From Acidimicrobiaceae bacterium (lineage in GTDB: Bacteria; Actinomycetota; Acidimicrobiia; Acidimicrobiales; MedAcidi-G1), in the NCBI GenBank assembly GCA_002726315.1, contig PBSS01000014.1, positions 1 to 39,955 of the forward strand: a DNA stretch of 39,955 nucleotides, given 5' to 3'. The notes beneath the pieces are model-generated. The model ran no database searches and had not been told where the DNA came from. It saw only the letters and a list, made by a program, of their open reading frames with translations. This document shows, one piece after another, positions 33,384-39,955 of this stretch (positions are counted from its first letter, which is position 1; every line of letters begins with the position of its first letter). The position numbers and the translations under genes were made by a program.

Positions 33384-33413
33384 CTGACAACACACTGCTA
33401 GTGAAGGTAGGCT
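33384..33413 (+). promoter_or_regulatory. Predicted promoter for the DEAD-box helicase gene
   Basis: CTGACA (33384-33389) and TAGGCT (33408-33413) are spaced by 18 bp, close to the sigma-70 class pattern. A start near 33420 would leave a leader of about 135 nt before the ATG at 33555. Confidence 0.5.
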
Positions 33414-33496
33414 TAGTCCTGCCCGTCCGGGTCAAGTTGATCGCTTGTGTTTCAACCCCGGACCGGAGTCGTCACCCGTGAACGGTGGTGGCGATG

Positions 33497-33539
33497 CCCG
33501 CACGAGATAGCGGGTGACGGACCCGGCGGTCTGACCGCC
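33497..33539 (+). promoter_or_regulatory. Two hairpins in the helicase mRNA leader
   Basis: CCCGC (33497-33501) pairs with GCGGG (33510-33514), and GGCGGT (33525-33530) pairs with ACCGCC (33534-33539) around a 3-nt loop. The second ends 15 nt before the helicase ATG and could influence ribosome access. Structured leaders occur on cold-shock RNA helicase genes in other bacteria, but a link here is inference. Confidence 0.45.
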
Positions 33540-33554
33540 GAGAAATGGCAACAC

Positions 33555-34724
33555 ATGACGACGACCCAATTCGCCGATCTGGGTGTCGACCAGGACCTGG
33601 TCGATGTTCTGATCGATCGTGGTATTTCTGTCCCGTTTGAAATCCAGACCCTCACCATCCCGGATGGCCTCGCTGGTCGAGACGTTTGTGGCCGTGCCAA
33701 GACGGGGTCTGGTAAGACATTGGCTTTTGGTCTTCCTCTCGTGCAGTTGCTCCCAAAGGCTCGCCCGGGTCGGCCAACCGGCCTTACCCTTGTGCCAACC
33801 CGTGAGTTGGCAGTGCAGGTTTGTCGTGAACTTGAGCCTCTGGCGAAGGTCAGAGATATCTCGGTCTTAGCGGTCTACGGCGGAGCACCGATCGAAAAGC
33901 AGATAGCGGCCCTAGAAAAGGGAGTCGAACTGGTCGTCGCAACCCCGGGACGCATTATCGATCTGATCGAACGCCAGGAACTCTCGGTCTGCGACATCGA
34001 ACGCGTGGTTATTGACGAGGCAGACCGGATGGCCGACATGGGCTTCATGCCCCAGGTCGAATGGGTTTTACGTCGCGCCGAGGCCGACCACCAGACCTTC
34101 TTGTTTTCAGCGACACTCGATGGCATGGTCGGTGGGCTGATCACCCGATATCAGAGCAACCCCGTCATGCACGAGATAGCTGCGGGTGAAGCGACAGTCG
34201 AGGAAATGGAACATCGCTTCCTAGCCGTCCACGAGATGGACCGGGTGAAGGTTGCAGCGGCAATCATCAACGCATCCAATCGGACCATTGTGTTTTCCCG
34301 GACAAAGTGGGGGGCCGACAAGCTGACCCGTAAGTTGATCGAGGAGGGTGTGAAGGCCGCAGCGATCCACGGTGATCTGCGCCAGAGCCAGAGGGAGAAG
34401 GCCCTTGCCGACTTTGCCAAGGGAAAGGTGAAGGCTTTGGTTGCAACCGATGTGGCAGCCCGTGGGATCCACGTCGACGACGTCGATGTGGTCATCCACT
34501 ACGACCCACCTTCTGATGCGAAAACCTACCTACACCGGTCGGGTAGGACTGCGCGCGCAGGTGAGTCAGGGATGGTGGTCAGCCTTGTCATCTGGAATGA
34601 GGAGCTCGAGGTCCGCAAGTTACTTCGCCGACTTGGTATGAAGTTCCCGATTGTGGAGGTTTTCTCCAACGATGACCGTCTTTCCGACCTTCACGCCTGG
34701 GACCCGACCGAGGAAGCTGCTTGA
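33555..34724 (+). CDS. DEAD-box ATP-dependent RNA helicase
   Basis: This 389-residue protein is a helicase core with almost no extensions. The Q-motif region (PFEIQTLTIPDGLAG), motif I AKTGSGKT, Ia PTRELAVQ, Ib TPGR, II DEAD (VVIDEADRMADMGF), III SAT (FLFSATLDG), V ATDVAARGI and VI HRSGRTARAG are all present. It lacks the RNA-binding C-terminal domains of DeaD/CsdA and DbpA, and resembles short RhlE-type proteins. ATG 33555 (MTTTQFADLG) is chosen; an upstream in-frame start at 33447 would run through the structured leader. Its stop overlaps the TTG start of the DNA methyltransferase (TTGA). Confidence 0.95.
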   Translation: MTTTQFADLGVDQDLVDVLIDRGISVPFEIQTLTIPDGLAGRDVCGRAKTGSGKTLAFGLPLVQLLPKARPGRPTGLTLVPTRELAVQVCRELEPLAKVRDISVLAVYGGAPIEKQIAALEKGVELVVATPGRIIDLIERQELSVCDIERVVIDEADRMADMGFMPQVEWVLRRAEADHQTFLFSATLDGMVGGLITRYQSNPVMHEIAAGEATVEEMEHRFLAVHEMDRVKVAAAIINASNRTIVFSRTKWGADKLTRKLIEEGVKAAAIHGDLRQSQREKALADFAKGKVKALVATDVAARGIHVDDVDVVIHYDPPSDAKTYLHRSGRTARAGESGMVVSLVIWNEELEVRKLLRRLGMKFPIVEVFSNDDRLSDLHAWDPTEEAA

Positions 34725-36454
34725 CCAGACCGGTGGGTGGCTCTACCACATCCGGGGCACGCACCGTCCTAAGTGCCGGGATTCCAATCGAGGTGGTGCT
34801 TGCCTCTGCGGCAGCGGGATCGGGTGGTCCTACATTCATCGTTGACGGAAATGTCGTCGAGCCGGTTGCACTCGATCAACCAGTCGAACTGATCGCTGAT
34901 GGCGGTTTGGGTCGTCTCTACGAGAGCCTGCTCGAATCGGATGATCGGCGAAGCCTAGGAGCGTTCTACACACCAACTGAGGTGGCTGCTGGGCTGGTGG
35001 CTCAGGTGGTGATTGATGGAACCGTTGTGGATCCTGCTTGTGGCAGTGGAGTGTTCTTGCAGGCAGCTGCCCGCAAGCTCTTTGACCTGGGGGTCGGTTC
35101 GCCAGCGGAGATCGTGAAGGAGAGGTTGTTTGGGGCCGATATTGACCCTCTCGCTGTGGCCGTGTGCCGCTGGAACCTGGCCTCTTGGGCTGGAATCTCG
35201 GTTGACGAGGTGACTGGTATTGTCGCCGGTGATCCACTCCGAAATGGTATGGCTGTATGGGGTGACGGACCGGTGGGAGGCTTTGATGCAGTGGTCGGCA
35301 ACCCACCCTTTCTGGGACAACTCAGGGGTACAACTGTCCGGAATGCCGCCGAACGGGAGGACCTCAAGGCGAGGTTTGGGGACCTTGTAGGTGCCTACAC
35401 CGACACGGCTTGGCTGTTCTTAGCACTAGGGATGGAATTGCTGGCGAAGGGGGCCCGGATGGCTCTCATTCAGCCGCAGTCTGTACTTGCCGCCAGGGAT
35501 GCTGAGCCACTTCGCATCGATCTCCGCAATAGAGGGTGCTTAGAGGCCCTCTGGTTTGACCGTTCCAAAGTGTTCGCCGGCAACACAGAGGTGTGTGCAC
35601 TAATCGTGGAACGTAGCTCCTGTAGCAGGTCAGTGCGACTGCTGGTTGATCGTGAGGTTGTACCTGCAGGCGAGGTAGCGGCTCCGGAGGCCGGCATCCA
35701 GTGGGGAGGACTGGTTGCAGGGTTAATCGGGATTCCATCTGTCGACTTGGCTAGATCGTGTTCTGGTGTTGGCCGGGTCGGTGACCTTGCAGCCGTCACC
35801 GCAGGGTTCAGGCAGCACTACTATGGGCTCGTTCCAGCTGTTAGGGAGCATGCCGGAGCTTTTGATGAATCTCCCAGGCTGATCACCACGGGTCTTGTCG
35901 ATCCGCTCCACTGCAAATGGTCCAAGCGGTATGCGCGGTTTGCCGGGCGGGCATGGACGGCCCCCGTCGTTGAGACCGACTTGGTCTTGGCCGAAGACTT
36001 GGCAGTTGGAGAATGGATTGAGGCTCGCCTTCGGCCGAAGTTGCTGCTGGCTAGCCAGACAAGGGTCATCGAGGTGGTAGTGGACGTGACCGGAGACATG
36101 GTTCCTGTCACGCCACTGGTGATACTCGAACCCGAGGAAGAGGACCTGTGGAAGCTGGCTGCGGCGTTGTCGGCACCACCGGTGACGGCGTGGGTAGCCA
36201 AACTGACCATTGGGGCGGCGAGGGCATCTGGTCGGATCAAGTTGTCGGCCCACCAGGCTTCTGAACTGCCTTTGCCAATGGATGACCGGGCATGGTCCGA
36301 GGGGGAGGCTTTGGCGCATCAGATATGGGAATCAGCGGGAAGCGCCAGTTCAGGGACCTGGCTAGCCTTCGGATCGGCCATGTGCCGTGCCTATGGGGTG
36401 ATGGAAACACCGGTTCTGGAGTGGTGGTGGGAACATCATCCTGGAAGAGTTTGA
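34721..36454 (+). CDS. Class I SAM-dependent N6-adenine-type DNA methyltransferase
   Basis: This 577-residue protein has the order of a gamma-type amino-methyltransferase. GAFYTPTEVA is followed by motif I DPACGSG (from Asp104), ADIDPLAVAVCRWNL, and the catalytic motif IV NPPF (194-197). A long C-terminal region (about 330-577) is probably the target-recognition part. NPPF predicts adenine N6 methylation. No restriction endonuclease or specificity subunit lies nearby, so it looks like an orphan enzyme or a type IIG/BREX-like fragment without nuclease. The start codon is TTG at 34721, overlapping the helicase stop, so translation is probably coupled. A slightly later start (GTG 34733) is possible. 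Recognition sequence unknown. Confidence 0.85.
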   Translation: MTRPVGGSTTSGARTVLSAGIPIEVVLASAAAGSGGPTFIVDGNVVEPVALDQPVELIADGGLGRLYESLLESDDRRSLGAFYTPTEVAAGLVAQVVIDGTVVDPACGSGVFLQAAARKLFDLGVGSPAEIVKERLFGADIDPLAVAVCRWNLASWAGISVDEVTGIVAGDPLRNGMAVWGDGPVGGFDAVVGNPPFLGQLRGTTVRNAAEREDLKARFGDLVGAYTDTAWLFLALGMELLAKGARMALIQPQSVLAARDAEPLRIDLRNRGCLEALWFDRSKVFAGNTEVCALIVERSSCSRSVRLLVDREVVPAGEVAAPEAGIQWGGLVAGLIGIPSVDLARSCSGVGRVGDLAAVTAGFRQHYYGLVPAVREHAGAFDESPRLITTGLVDPLHCKWSKRYARFAGRAWTAPVVETDLVLAEDLAVGEWIEARLRPKLLLASQTRVIEVVVDVTGDMVPVTPLVILEPEEEDLWKLAAALSAPPVTAWVAKLTIGAARASGRIKLSAHQASELPLPMDDRAWSEGEALAHQIWESAGSASSGTWLAFGSAMCRAYGVMETPVLEWWWEHHPGRV

Positions 36455-36493
36455 CCTGAGATTGTCTGAGGGCCCCTAGACTCTTTCCAAAGA

Positions 36494-36604
36494 CATCATG
36501 AGTGGCCCGGCTCGCCGGGTCCGGCAACCTGGGACGGACACCCAAGGTGCTCGCCTGCCCCTCCGGGGCGGGGATGCGGTCCCGCAAGGGACAACTAAGT
36601 GTCC
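36494..36604 (+). ncRNA. SAM riboswitch, SAM-IV / SAM-I-IV-variant type
   Basis: The conserved SAM-family core is present: ATGAG, then CCGGCAACC, then AAGGTGC. The stems can be drawn as follows. P1 is CATC 36494-36497 with GATG 36573-36576. P2 is 36504-36511 with 36514-36521. P3 is TGGG 36530-36533 with CCCA 36541-36544. P4 is 36554-36561 with 36565-36572. P5 is GTCCC 36579-36583 with GGGAC 36588-36592, capped by a GCAA tetraloop. The P3 loop (GGACA 36536-36540) pairs with TGTCC 36600-36604, the pseudoknot typical of SAM-IV. It precedes the methionine gene metX. The exact subclass is less certain than the SAM-binding assignment. Confidence 0.9.
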
Positions 36605-36646
36605 GGTGACGGCGTGAGCGTCGTTCTACTGGCGCAGAGCCCGGAA

Positions 36647-36669
36647 AGTTGTCCCCCCCCGGAGGACAC
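36647..36669 (+). promoter_or_regulatory. Ribosome-site sequestering hairpin of the SAM riboswitch
   Basis: TGTCC (36650-36654) can pair with GGACA (36664-36668), folding the C-run onto the GGAGGA ribosome binding site (36661-36666) of metX. The same 5' arm, as AGTTGTCCC (36647-36655), is perfectly complementary over 9 bp to GGGACAACT (36588-36596), the 3' arm of aptamer stem P5 plus four bases. The two pairings exclude each other, as expected for a translational switch. Confidence 0.7.
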
Positions 36670-36670
36670 A

Positions 36671-37906
36671 ATGGCGCGCGACGTGTGGAGTGGAAGAGGG
36701 ACTGGTTCCTGCGACCTACCCAGGCACCCGCGCGCCTACGCTGACGACCTGCCGGCTTCGGGAGCGTGGCAACCTGGTGACCCGGTAGGTGGTCGTCGTT
36801 TCGTAGACGTCGCCCACGGAAGGCCCTTTGTGTTGGAAGGTGGTGGTGTTCTTGAAGAGATCACCATGGCTTATGAGACTTGGGGCGAACTGACCCCGGA
36901 TGCCGACAACGCTGTCCTGGTCTGTCACGCGCTGACTGGTGACTCTCATGCGTTTGGTCGTAGTGGGTACGGCCATGCGACTCCCGGTTGGTGGAATGGT
37001 GTAATCGGTCCCGGGTGTGCTCTCGACCCTGCCAACCACTTCATCGTGTGCGTAAACGTCTTGGGTGGTTGTCAGGGCTCGACAGGTCCGGCTTCGATCG
37101 ACTCCTCGACAGGTCGCCCGTACGGTTCCAACTTCCCCACCGTCACGGCTCGGGATATGGTGCGATGCCAGGCCGGAGTAGCGGACCACCTAGGGATCGA
37201 CCGTTGGTTGAACGTGGTTGGTGGTTCGATGGGGGGAATGCAGGTCTTGGAGTGGGGTGTGATGTTTCCTGATCGGGTGCACTCGCTTGCACCTCTTGCG
37301 ACCACGTTGGCTGCAAGTGCCCAACAGATCGCGTGGAGTGCCGTCGGGAGGACAGCCCTTGCTCTGGACCCGCGCTTTCGCGGTGGCGACTACTACGAAG
37401 CTGAACCAGGGAATGGGCCCGCTGCGGGCCTTGCTGTGGCACGGTCGGTAGCGCAGGTCACCTATCGCAGTGATGAGGTGTTCACCGAAAGGTTCTCGCG
37501 TGAGCTCGTAGAGCCGCGATCCTTATATGACCTGTGGGACCGCTTCCAAGTCGAGTCATACCTCGATTACCACGGCACCAAGTTGGCTCGACGGTTCGAC
37601 GCCAACAGCTACATGGTCCTCAACAGGTCCATGGATCTGCATGACATCGGAAGGGATCGGGGCAGTCTGGAGGCTGCTGTGGATAGGTTCTCATCGGTTC
37701 CGTTGATGACGGTGAGTATCGACTCGGACATGTTGTACCCGGTACACCAGCAGGTGCACATGAGAGACGTCGTGGTGGCTGCCGGTGGAAGCTGTGAGCA
37801 TCACGTGATCAAGAGCCCTGATGGGCATGACGGTTTCCTCCTCGCAACCCGTGAGGTAGGGGCACATCTGGCTGATTTTCTTAAGGAGGTGAGTGGGCAT
37901 GGCTGA
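36671..37906 (+). CDS. metX: Homoserine O-acetyltransferase
   Basis: This alpha/beta-hydrolase fold enzyme activates homoserine for methionine synthesis. The nucleophile Ser186 is in GGSMGGMQVLEW, the catalytic Asp in SIDSDMLYPVHQQ and the His in SPDGHDGFLL. The 411 residues fit MetX of actinobacteria. Acetyl versus succinyl preference is not certain from sequence alone. ATG 36671 follows GGAGGA by 4 nt; in-frame starts further upstream fall inside the riboswitch. The gene is controlled by the SAM riboswitch and overlaps the next gene by 8 bp. Confidence 0.96.
   Translation: MARDVWSGRGTGSCDLPRHPRAYADDLPASGAWQPGDPVGGRRFVDVAHGRPFVLEGGGVLEEITMAYETWGELTPDADNAVLVCHALTGDSHAFGRSGYGHATPGWWNGVIGPGCALDPANHFIVCVNVLGGCQGSTGPASIDSSTGRPYGSNFPTVTARDMVRCQAGVADHLGIDRWLNVVGGSMGGMQVLEWGVMFPDRVHSLAPLATTLAASAQQIAWSAVGRTALALDPRFRGGDYYEAEPGNGPAAGLAVARSVAQVTYRSDEVFTERFSRELVEPRSLYDLWDRFQVESYLDYHGTKLARRFDANSYMVLNRSMDLHDIGRDRGSLEAAVDRFSSVPLMTVSIDSDMLYPVHQQVHMRDVVVAAGGSCEHHVIKSPDGHDGFLLATREVGAHLADFLKEVSGHG
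37883..37892 (+). promoter_or_regulatory. Strong ribosome binding site inside the metX end
   Basis: AAGGAGGTGA is a full complement of the usual 16S rRNA 3' end, the best such match noticed in the window. It lies 6 nt before ATG 37899 and decides that start over the adjoining GTG 37893. Confidence 0.8.
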
Positions 37907-39086
37907 ACGAGGCAAGGTGTCTAGGGACTGGGAACCAGAGACAATGGCGATCTTGGCCGGCCGAGACTCCAACCAAGGGGGCCTGGCTCCCATCTTGTGG
38001 GCGACGACGGCATTTGCATATGACTCAGTTGGGCAGGGCTATAGCTTGGCCACTGAGCCAGCTCCCGAGCGCTTCTACTCCCGCTACGGCAACCCCACCG
38101 TCAATGCTTTTGAAGCGACAATTGCTGAGCTTGAGGGTGCGGAGGCGTCTCGTGCATTCGCATCTGGGATGGGAGCGATGAGTGCTGTAGTGATGGGGTT
38201 CTGTTCGACAGGTGACCACATCGTCGCCCAGCAACAGCAGTACGGCGGCACTCAACTGCTGCTTCAGACCGTTTGTCCACGTTTCGGTATTGACGTGACA
38301 TTCGTGGACGGGACGCGTCCGGGTGCCTTTGCTGAGGCCATACGCCCGGGTAAGACGATGCTCGTTATTGCCGAGACTCCGGCCAACCCGTACCTAGATC
38401 TTGTAGACCTAGATGAAGTGGGTGCCCTTGTCGGTCCGATGACCGTGGTTGATTCGACATTTGCTACGCCGTTGGGTCAACAGCCGATAGCCCACGGTGT
38501 TGACTTGGTCCTCCATTCGGCAACCAAGGCCATTGCTGGCCACAACGATGCCACCATCGGTGTCGTGTCAGGTTCTGAGGAGTTGATGACATGGCTCTGG
38601 AACTTTGCTGTGCTTCACGGAGCCAATGCTTCGCCGTTCGATGCCCTCAACGCTCATCGTGGTGTCCGCACGCTGGGCGTACGTTTGGCCAAGCAGTCCG
38701 ATTCCGCCCAGCGCCTAGCGGAGTTCCTGGAGGGTCACGGATCAGTGTGCCGTGTTGCCTACCCCGGTTTGGAGTCGCATCCGCAACACCACCTGGCACA
38801 GCGGCAGATGAGTTCAATGGGTGGGCTGTTGACATTTGACCTGGCTGGTGGCAGCAAGGCGGGGGAGCGGTTCGTGGAATCGACTTCGGTGGCGATCTTG
38901 GCATCCACACTGGGAGGACCCGAGACATTGATCACCCATCCCGCTAGTACGACCCACGTGGGTTTGACCGAAGTGGAGCAGGCTGCCACCGGAATCGGGC
39001 CGGGAACTATCAGGGTCTCGTGTGGCCTTGAGGACTCAGGTGACATCGTGGCAGACTTCGAAGGGGCCTTGGCGGTTGCCGGTTGA
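37899..39086 (+). CDS. Cys/Met metabolism PLP enzyme, likely homoserine sulfhydrylase
   Basis: This fold-type I PLP enzyme of the trans-sulfuration family has 395 residues. The PLP Lys210 lies in HSATKAIAGHNDATIG. SRYGNPTVNAFEATIAELEG, FASGMGAMSA and ETPANPYLDLVDL are family segments. Position right after metX, with an 8-bp overlap and a full-strength ribosome binding site, points to O-acetylhomoserine sulfhydrylase or cystathionine gamma-synthase. The length is nearer to MetZ/MetB than to typical MetY (about 430). Methionine gamma-lyase is a less likely alternative. Both genes should respond to SAM through the upstream riboswitch. Confidence 0.9.
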   Translation: MAERGKVSRDWEPETMAILAGRDSNQGGLAPILWATTAFAYDSVGQGYSLATEPAPERFYSRYGNPTVNAFEATIAELEGAEASRAFASGMGAMSAVVMGFCSTGDHIVAQQQQYGGTQLLLQTVCPRFGIDVTFVDGTRPGAFAEAIRPGKTMLVIAETPANPYLDLVDLDEVGALVGPMTVVDSTFATPLGQQPIAHGVDLVLHSATKAIAGHNDATIGVVSGSEELMTWLWNFAVLHGANASPFDALNAHRGVRTLGVRLAKQSDSAQRLAEFLEGHGSVCRVAYPGLESHPQHHLAQRQMSSMGGLLTFDLAGGSKAGERFVESTSVAILASTLGGPETLITHPASTTHVGLTEVEQAATGIGPGTIRVSCGLEDSGDIVADFEGALAVAG

Positions 39087-39153
39087 ATGCCTATCGGGTA
39101 ACAGGAGTGCTTGTTGGTCCACTACGATCACGTGCCGAGACTGATCGTTAAGG

Positions 39154-39579
39154 ATGGGGGAGTTGGCGCATACACCGTTACGCAGGATGGTCTCAGCACT
39201 GCTTGCCATCGGTTCGGCGGCGGCCGTGCTGTTCTTCGTCGTGGACCCCGTGTTCGCACAGGTGACCACGATCGAGACGATCCCACCCGTAGTTGATGAA
39301 AATGGCTTGACGGCTGGAGAACGCATTGATCAGATCGTGTTCTCAGTCAGAATTATTGCCATTATTCTTTTGGTGATCACGGTCGCATTCTGGTGGCACA
39401 CTCGACCTGGCCGTAGGGTTGACACCGAAGGTCTCGTCGTAGCAGATGTCGAGACCGTAGGTGAAGAAGCCCCGGCTGAGGAGGTCGTGCCCACCGATCC
39501 GGAGTTGGAGGATCTGCTCTCACTTCACTTGGGCGTCGAGGTGCCAGCCGACACCGGCATGACAGTCGAAACTGGGTGA
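39154..39579 (+). CDS. Small membrane/exported protein of unknown function
   Basis: I do not recognise a family. The 141-residue product begins with a basic n-region and a hydrophobic stretch ending VDPVFAQ, a good signal-peptide or anchor pattern with an A-type cleavage site near residue 35. A short extracytoplasmic segment, a second membrane helix (IIAIILLVITVAFWW, about 68-82) and an acidic cytoplasmic-looking tail rich in Glu and Val follow. ATG 39154 is used; ATG 39187 would remove 11 residues but keep the hydrophobic part. Two-pass small proteins of this kind occur in other actinobacteria without a known role. The next gene begins 4 bp after its stop. Confidence 0.72.
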   Translation: MGELAHTPLRRMVSALLAIGSAAAVLFFVVDPVFAQVTTIETIPPVVDENGLTAGERIDQIVFSVRIIAIILLVITVAFWWHTRPGRRVDTEGLVVADVETVGEEAPAEEVVPTDPELEDLLSLHLGVEVPADTGMTVETG

Positions 39580-39583
39580 GCAG

Positions 39584-39814
39584 GTGAAAGAACCCGAACT
39601 GGATACCAACGCAATGCTGGCCCGGTTCCGGGAGAGGGCTGAAGCGGTCCGTTCACGAAACATGCCGCCTATCGGCGGAGAAGAGCGGCAGAGGTTCCTA
39701 GATCAGGCCCAAGTTGACTTTATGGATTTCGCGATCATCGGAGATGCTGAAGCGACGCTTGAGGAGGGCATCCTCACCCTGCGTACCGACCTGAGCAGCA
39801 GCGACGGAGGCTGA
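39584..39814 (+). CDS. Small acidic protein of unknown function
   Basis: This 76-residue product has a charged helical N-terminal half (ELDTNAMLARFRERAEAVRS), a short PPIGGEERQ turn, a second helix (RFLDQAQVDFMDFAIIGDAE) and a strand-like end (EGILTLRTDL). There is no signal, cysteine or metal motif. The GTG start lies 4 bp after the stop of the small membrane protein gene, so the two are probably translated together. It is real rather than a chance reading frame because of that spacing and its ordinary composition. Function unknown. Confidence 0.65.
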   Translation: MKEPELDTNAMLARFRERAEAVRSRNMPPIGGEERQRFLDQAQVDFMDFAIIGDAEATLEEGILTLRTDLSSSDGG

Positions 39815-39862
39815 GGCCCTCTGGTACGGCCCCTGACGGGTCGCATGGACGACTATGCCCGC

Positions 39863-39868
39863 TACAGT
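39863..39868 (+). promoter_or_regulatory. -10 box for tRNA-Gly
   Basis: TACAGT lies 11 nt upstream of the first base of the tRNA. No convincing -35 was found. Confidence 0.5.
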
Positions 39869-39879
39869 TACGCCCCGAC

Positions 39880-39955
39880 GCGGACGTAGCTCAGCTGGTA
39901 GAGCATCACCTTGCCAAGGTGAGGGTCGCGGGTTCGAATCTCGTCGTCCGCTCCA
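39880..39955 (+). tRNA. tRNA-Gly (GCC anticodon)
   Basis: A complete cloverleaf can be drawn. The acceptor GCGGACG pairs with CGTCCGC. The D-stem is GCTC/GAGC. The anticodon stem TCACC/GGTGA surrounds TTGCCAA, with GCC at 39913-39915, and the T-loop is TTCGAAT. The discriminator base is T, as usual for bacterial tRNA-Gly, and the CCA is encoded, forming the last three bases of the window. It reads GGC and GGT codons. Confidence 0.98.

Noticed and set aside
34721-36454. Complete restriction-modification system
   Set aside because: Only the methyltransferase is present. Flanking genes are a helicase of RNA type and metX; no endonuclease or specificity subunit is seen.
1-39955. Mobile elements, CRISPR arrays, prophage or attachment sites
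   Set aside because: No transposase, integrase, direct-repeat array or phage gene was recognised. The tRNA-Gly at the end lacks a visible partial copy elsewhere in the window.

Overview
The window reads as one continuous piece of a free-living actinobacterial chromosome. It has moderately high GC by eye, dense coding, almost all genes on the + strand, GTG and TTG starts mixed with ATG, and no phage, transposon, CRISPR or rRNA. The order pnp, M16 peptidase, dapB, dapA, rnj, ftsK, pgsA, cinA, recA, miaB, miaA, dapF, hflX, lexA, LysM gene is the same backbone as the pnp-to-lexA block of Mycobacterium tuberculosis (Rv2783c to Rv2719c), in a compressed form. B12-dependent ribonucleotide reductase, a SAM-IV-like riboswitch and TANNNT boxes placed directly before start codons also fit Actinomycetota. 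My guess for the class is Acidimicrobiia, which the sequence alone does not prove.

Layout. 1-8.7 kb: pnp with a strong leader hairpin, M16 peptidase, dapB, a SURF1-like oxidase assembly factor, an unknown winged-helix-like protein, dapA and RNase J. 8.8-14.5 kb: ftsK, rimO, pgsA, cinA. 14.5-18.8 kb: msrB (minus strand), SOS-controlled recA, miaB, miaA. 18.8-24.1 kb: dapF, hflX, dapC, dapD, dapE. 24.1-25.3 kb: lexA and a divergent LysM membrane protein sharing a LexA-box region. 25.4-29.8 kb: a RibD-like reductase (minus strand), nrdJ and tdk. 29.9-34.7 kb: acyl-CoA dehydrogenase, lgt, a one-domain nucleotide cyclase, an alkyltransferase-like protein and a DEAD-box helicase. 34.7-36.5 kb: an adenine-type DNA methyltransferase coupled to the helicase. 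36.5-39.1 kb: a SAM riboswitch followed by metX and a Cys/Met PLP enzyme. 39.1-40 kb: two small unknown genes and tRNA-Gly(GCC), whose encoded CCA is the last base triplet of the window.

How the genes work together. Six enzymes of the succinylase route to meso-diaminopimelate and lysine are present (dapA, B, C, D, E, F). recA and the LysM gene form an SOS unit with LexA: in both, a perfect GAAC-N4-GTTC box fills the promoter spacer. miaA and miaB modify the same tRNA adenosine. nrdJ, tdk and the RibD-like protein concern deoxynucleotide, and perhaps folate, metabolism. metX and the next gene make methionine under riboswitch control.

Most of the window is ordinary core genome. The best leads are regulatory: a set of apparently leaderless genes with TAGCCT-like boxes at almost constant distance, a SAM riboswitch whose switching helices can be traced base by base, and SOS boxes embedded in promoters. 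The helicase-methyltransferase pair and an E. coli-type DapD in an actinobacterial setting are the most unusual gene-level points. I found no convincing new multi-gene defence or mobile system. No gene-free stretch exceeds 300 bases.
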